From: Ideonella sp. A 288
GTDB taxonomy: Bacteria; Pseudomonadota; Gammaproteobacteria; Burkholderiales; Burkholderiaceae_C
DNA: 40,270 nucleotides
Direction of reading: 5' to 3'
NCBI RefSeq assembly: GCF_002198735.1
Contig: NZ_MWLO01000021.1
Location: forward strand, 1-40,270
This document shows positions 37,059-40,270 of this stretch, piece after piece; within the stretch, counting starts at the first letter, position 1; every line of letters begins with the position of its first letter. Below the pieces are notes generated by a model that saw nothing but the letters and a program-made list of their open reading frames with translations, was not told the DNA's origin and searched no databases. The position numbers and the translations under genes were made by a program.

Positions 37059-37257
37059 GCCGTCGCTCAAGAATCCCCGCGAACTGGCCGTCCTGCTGCA
37101 GCAGTCGCAGTCGACCAATGAGCGCCTGGGTCTGACCGGCATGCTGCTGCACGCCGATGGCCGCTTCTTTCAGGTGCTGGAAGGCCCGACCGACCTGGTC
37201 GCCCGGCGCTTTCCGGCGGTGTGGTATCCCGACATGGGGGCCGGCACCGGCGCGTGA
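37059..37257 (+). pseudogene. Remnant of a BLUF blue-light sensor domain
   Basis: The plus-strand frame ending at 37257 reads SLKNPRELAVLLQQSQSTNERLGLTGMLLHADGRFFQVLEGPTDLVARR, a clear match to the central part of BLUF (FAD) photoreceptor domains, whose LG(I/V)TGMLLY.DG.F.QVLEGP core is very characteristic. The N-terminal strand with the essential flavin-contacting Tyr is missing, and I find no trace of it in the other frames upstream. After ARR the frame jumps to FPAVWYPDMGAG, which resembles the distal F-P-x-W-x-M-G end of the domain, as if about 35 residues were deleted. No plausible start codon is near. Most likely a decayed gene. Confidence 0.7.
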
Positions 37258-39510
37258 TCAGGCCGCGCCGGCCATCGGATGGCCGACGAGCCGGCGATCG
37301 AACAGCGCCATGCACTTCGCCACGAGCGCGAGGTCGAGTTCGGCGACGCGCTGCTGCAGTGCCATCCACTCCGGCGTGTCGGTGGGCTGCGACGTGCGGG
37401 CGCTCCACCAATAGGCGAGCAGCAGCATGGCCTGCCCCATGTCGAGACCGAGCGCACACACATGGAGCACGGCAGAGTGGGCGTCGGGGTGGATCTTGTC
37501 CACGCTGCTCGAGTACCTGGACAGTTCGGCCACCGTGTCCCCGCGCGCCAGTCGGTCCACCCATTGCGACACCGTCGTCTTCGCGAAGGTCGACTTGTCG
37601 ACGCGGGCGATGCGCACACGCGCCGGGGTCCCGTCGCTCGGCTGACCGAGGGCTCGGTCGGCAGCGCCCCTGGGCGTGCGGCTCACGTTCATCATCGCGC
37701 GGAGGGGGACTGCGTCGATCGGACCAAACGCTTCAGCGAACGGCGCCGCTGCGGTCGACGTGCCGCCCCAGCCCGCTGCCAGCATCGAAGGCACGCGGTG
37801 CATCACCGCGGCCTGGCGCACCCGCTCGGCGTCGGCGCGCCGGTGCGCCAGGACGCAGGTGGTGCGCGGGGTCAGCAACTGGTAGTCGAGCGCCAGTTGC
37901 AGCGCCGCCGCGGCGCCCTGGTCGAGATCGGCCAGGCGCAGCGATGCCGCGATGCGCGGCAGGCGGTCGCCGGCACAAGGGGCGTCGGCCTCGGCCCGCG
38001 CCAGCACGACCGAATCGCCGCCGGAGTGCCTGGCCAGCCACCGGATGTCGCGGTGGTGCGGCGCCTGCGTGAACCCGGCCATGGCGATGAGCGTGTCGCC
38101 CCCGAACACGCCGCCCCGCACGCGGCTTTCCCACACCGGCCTGCGGCCCCAGTACACGTGCGTGTCCTCCCAGCGCGGCTGGCGCATGCGGAAGAGCATG
38201 CGCTGCGCGGCGGCCTCCAGAGTTTCGCCGGGCGTGGCGAACTCGCAGGCGCCACCGGTGGCTTCGGCCAGTGAGCGCAGCACGGGCTCGGCCGGCGACG
38301 ACCCGACGCCGATGACGAACACACGGTGCCCGCTGCGGCTGGCGAAATCGACCATGGCGTCGACCTGCCAGACCTCGCCGTCGGTGAGCAGCAGCACATC
38401 TGCACCATTCACCGCGGGCCCGAGGGGCAGCGCCACCACGTCGCGCAAGGCGGCCTCCATCTGCGTGCCGCCCAGGTCGGCCTGCATCCCGTCGATCGTC
38501 GGCCGCAGCAGCCGCACGGTGCGCGGTGACGCGTCGACGAGGGACTGCGTGTGCTCGACGCGGCTGCCGAAACGGCTGAGGCTGAACCGGTCACGCTCGG
38601 TGAGGCCTTGCAGCACGCCGTGCAGCGCGGCCCGCGCCGACGCGATGCTGTCGCCGGCCATCGAGCCCGAGCAGTCCACCAGCAGCTTCAGCGCGATGCG
38701 GTCGCGTGGCGCCGACGGGGCCGCCTGCAGCGCCACCATCGCCACCACCGGCGCCTCGGGCGACACCGCGTCGTGCGACAACACCAGCAGCGAGGGGCGC
38801 GCCTCCTTCGGGGTCACCCGCAGCACCACGTCACGGTCCATCGACGCGCCGGGGGCGAGGTCCACGCGCAGCTCGCCGTCCGCCACGCTCACCTGCACGC
38901 GGTGCGTGGGGCAGTCCACCGTCGCGCCCGCCAGGGCCTGGCCGAGCGTGACCGACAGCGCCAGCGGGTACTCGGCCTCCAGGCTGTCGACCGGCACCTG
39001 CTGCGGCTGCAGCCCAGCCTGCTGCGCGTGGCCGAAGCGCGGGGCGATGGTGGTGGGCACGGCCACGCGCAGCTGGCCTTGGTCGAAGGCCAGCACCTGC
39101 GCGTAGCGCACCTCGAGCACGATCTCGTCGCCGGGCTTCAGGTTGCCGATGTTGGCCGTGTGCAGGCCGCTGATCTGGGATTCGAGCAGCACCGGGGCGT
39201 CGCCCTCCTGCAGCGCCTGCTCGTACTGCCGCTCGCCCTCGCGGCGGGCCACCACCTGGCCCTCCAGCCGCCGACCGTTGAGTTTGGACGCGAAGCCCAG
39301 CAGCACCGCCTGGTGCGGCAGCGGGAAGGTGTACACCACCTCCAGCACCTCGGGGCCGGGGTTGCGGTAGGTCTGGCGCACCGTCAACTCGAACAGCACG
39401 GCGTCGAGCCGGCCGTTGGCCGTGACCGAGCGCAGCACCGGCTGTGCGGCACCGGTCTGGCCCGTGCCGCTGCGGCTGGCCAATGCAAACCGGGGACTCT
39501 CATCCTTCAT
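37258..39510 (-). CDS. VIT plus von Willebrand factor A domain protein
   Basis: 750 residues without a signal peptide. The N-terminal VIT domain (inter-alpha-trypsin type; residues about 20-150: VLRSVTANGRLDAVLFELTVRQTYRNPGPEVLEVVYTFPLPHQAVLLGFASKLNGRRLEGQV) precedes a VWA domain with a complete metal-ion-dependent adhesion site: D279-C-S281-G-S283, the GGTQ threonine and D377 in LLTDGE. The C-terminal 250 residues (LDYQLLTPRTTCVLAHRR; VDRLARGDTVAELSRY) are family-specific. The role is unknown; VIT/VWA proteins generally bind protein partners. The ATG at 39510 lies 11 bp inside the upstream MerR gene and follows GGGAG, so the two are coupled and MerR probably controls it. No signal or sorting motif is seen, so it is probably cytoplasmic. 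Confidence 0.92.
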   Translation of the reverse strand: MKDESPRFALASRSGTGQTGAAQPVLRSVTANGRLDAVLFELTVRQTYRNPGPEVLEVVYTFPLPHQAVLLGFASKLNGRRLEGQVVARREGERQYEQALQEGDAPVLLESQISGLHTANIGNLKPGDEIVLEVRYAQVLAFDQGQLRVAVPTTIAPRFGHAQQAGLQPQQVPVDSLEAEYPLALSVTLGQALAGATVDCPTHRVQVSVADGELRVDLAPGASMDRDVVLRVTPKEARPSLLVLSHDAVSPEAPVVAMVALQAAPSAPRDRIALKLLVDCSGSMAGDSIASARAALHGVLQGLTERDRFSLSRFGSRVEHTQSLVDASPRTVRLLRPTIDGMQADLGGTQMEAALRDVVALPLGPAVNGADVLLLTDGEVWQVDAMVDFASRSGHRVFVIGVGSSPAEPVLRSLAEATGGACEFATPGETLEAAAQRMLFRMRQPRWEDTHVYWGRRPVWESRVRGGVFGGDTLIAMAGFTQAPHHRDIRWLARHSGGDSVVLARAEADAPCAGDRLPRIAASLRLADLDQGAAAALQLALDYQLLTPRTTCVLAHRRADAERVRQAAVMHRVPSMLAAGWGGTSTAAAPFAEAFGPIDAVPLRAMMNVSRTPRGAADRALGQPSDGTPARVRIARVDKSTFAKTTVSQWVDRLARGDTVAELSRYSSSVDKIHPDAHSAVLHVCALGLDMGQAMLLLAYWWSARTSQPTDTPEWMALQQRVAELDLALVAKCMALFDRRLVGHPMAGAA

Positions 39511-40024
39511 CGTCGTTCTCCCTGAGCCATGGTGATTCGCCCGATGCGTCGCTGGCCGACGCCGGGGCGTTGGGGGCCGCGCGCACCTGTCGGTACAGCG
39601 CGGTGATGCCGCGCACCAGGGCGCGCAGCTGTTCGGGTGACAGGCCGGCGCGGCCGGGTTCGAGGTGCACTTCCAGCCCGTCGGCCACCGTGACACGGCT
39701 CCACACCTGCACCGAGCCCGGCGCGGCGGCACGGGGCGGTGGGTCTTCAGGCGCGCCGGCCACGAGTTCGCGCACGCGGTCGAGGCTGAGCCCGGCGTCC
39801 GTCCAGCGGCGCACCAGCAGTAGTTGCTCGAGGTGGCGACGGCCGTAGTGGGCCCCGCGCTTCTCGCCCAGCGGGCGGTCGAGCAGGCCCTCGGCGATGT
39901 AGAAGCGCACCGTGCGCGGCGTCACCCCGGCCAGCGATGCCAGGGCATCGATGCTGAGCTTCTCGGGCGCGCCGGGTGCGGCGTCCGGGGTCGACGGGTC
40001 GTTGGCAGGGGTTCGCGAAGGCAT
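39500..40024 (-). CDS. MerR-family transcriptional regulator
   Basis: 174 residues from ATG 40024 (a TTG at 40045 would overlap the promoter elements). The MerR HTH and wing lie at about residues 23-92: LSIDALASLAGVTPRTVRFYIAEGLLDRPLGEKRGAHYGRRHLEQLLLVRRWTDAGLSLDRVREL. The tyrosine version RFYIAEGLL is typical. The C-terminal part (VTVADGLEVHLEPGRAGLSPEQLRALVRGITALYRQ) is a short effector-free-looking region without the paired cysteines of metal sensors. It overlaps the VIT/VWA gene by 11 bp. Two GACAGTCA direct repeats and a dyad overlap its promoter, consistent with autoregulation. Confidence 0.92.
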   Translation of the reverse strand: MPSRTPANDPSTPDAAPGAPEKLSIDALASLAGVTPRTVRFYIAEGLLDRPLGEKRGAHYGRRHLEQLLLVRRWTDAGLSLDRVRELVAGAPEDPPPRAAAPGSVQVWSRVTVADGLEVHLEPGRAGLSPEQLRALVRGITALYRQVRAAPNAPASASDASGESPWLRENDDEG

Positions 40025-40029
40025 GCCGA

Positions 40030-40063
40030 AGTATGAGACAGTCAATAAAGACAGTCAACTGTC
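40030..40063 (-). promoter_or_regulatory. merR promoter with overlapping repeats/operator
   Basis: The minus strand has TTGACT (40053-40058), a 17-bp spacer and CATACT (40030-40035), a good sigma-70-type promoter. The plus strand shows the perfect dyad GACAGT-CA-ACTGTC (40050-40063) over the -35 and a further direct GACAGTCA at 40037-40044 in the spacer, 13 bp apart. The predicted start (about 40023-40024) falls on the ATG, so the mRNA could be leaderless. The spacer up to 40259 shows no other feature. Confidence 0.6.
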
Positions 40064-40259
40064 GTAAAGCAGCCGGGCAGCACCGATGCGGTGCCTCGCC
40101 TGCACATCGCCGGGGGATGCTGCGGTGCGTGGCGCCATGGTGGTGCCGGCCGGCCGCTGCGCTGGCTTATGCTTGCCGACGGCACGCCGCTTGCGTCGAC
40201 GCCCCGTCGGCCGCCGGCCTGGCCCCCGAATTCACCTCCGCCGCAAAGGAAAACCCCCC

Positions 40260-40270
40260 ATGACCCACCC
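40260..40270 (+). CDS. Start of a gene cut by the window edge
   Basis: ATG at 40260 (M-T-H...) is preceded by AAAGGAAAA with 6 bases spacing, a strong ribosome site, and is divergent from merR. Only three codons are visible, so no product can be named. Confidence 0.5.

Overview
The window is very GC-rich, densely packed chromosomal DNA. Gene content and protein style suggest a betaproteobacterium of the order Burkholderiales, perhaps the Rubrivivax/Leptothrix/Rhizobacter side of it; that placement is inference from protein character, not a database match. I see no rRNA, tRNA, CRISPR array, insertion sequence, integrase or phage gene. It reads as ordinary chromosome devoted to the cell envelope, stress responses and regulation.

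Layout. 1-2.9 kb: an outer-membrane efflux lipoprotein (minus) diverges from an AI-2E-type permease (plus). 2.9-4.4 kb: SOUL haem-binding protein and an FNR-like regulator. 4.6-6.6 kb: a translationally coupled operon of VIT1-type metal transporter, mono-haem cytochrome c and CbpA-type J protein. 6.7-16.6 kb: an OmpA-type porin, a small membrane protein and a giant cyclic beta-1,2-glucan synthase (ndvB type). 16.6-25 kb, all minus strand: an orphan ABC solute-binding protein, a phospholipase-D/cardiolipin-synthase-like lipoprotein, fumC, two small proteins of unknown role and three Crp/Fnr paralogues. 25.3-27.2 kb: three small envelope lipoproteins (DUF4398, DUF4398+OmpA, BON). 27.3-30.9 kb: aconitase overlapping a diguanylate cyclase. 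31-35.7 kb: a transglutaminase-like protein, two tandem orphan solute-binding proteins and a mono-haem periplasmic protein. 35.8-40 kb: an Acg-type nitroreductase, a BLUF-domain remnant and a MerR regulator coupled to a VIT/von Willebrand A protein. Incomplete genes touch both window edges.

The most notable signal is not a gene. Nine intergenic spacers carry a shared 20-bp imperfect dyad, TCTGT-N-CGC-NN-GCG-N-AC followed by a looser end, with the 5-6-5 half-site geometry of Crp-family operators. In five cases (ompA, FNR-like gene, crp at 24.9 kb, the 208-residue membrane protein gene, nitroreductase gene) the dyad centre lies exactly 29.5 bp from the edge of a -10-like hexamer. That puts it at about -41.5, the classical class II activator position. 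All four Crp/Fnr genes in the window have a copy upstream. I infer a local, probably autoregulated Crp/Fnr-type regulon that links envelope proteins, cyclic-di-GMP signalling, central carbon enzymes and redox proteins. The signal for the regulon is unknown.
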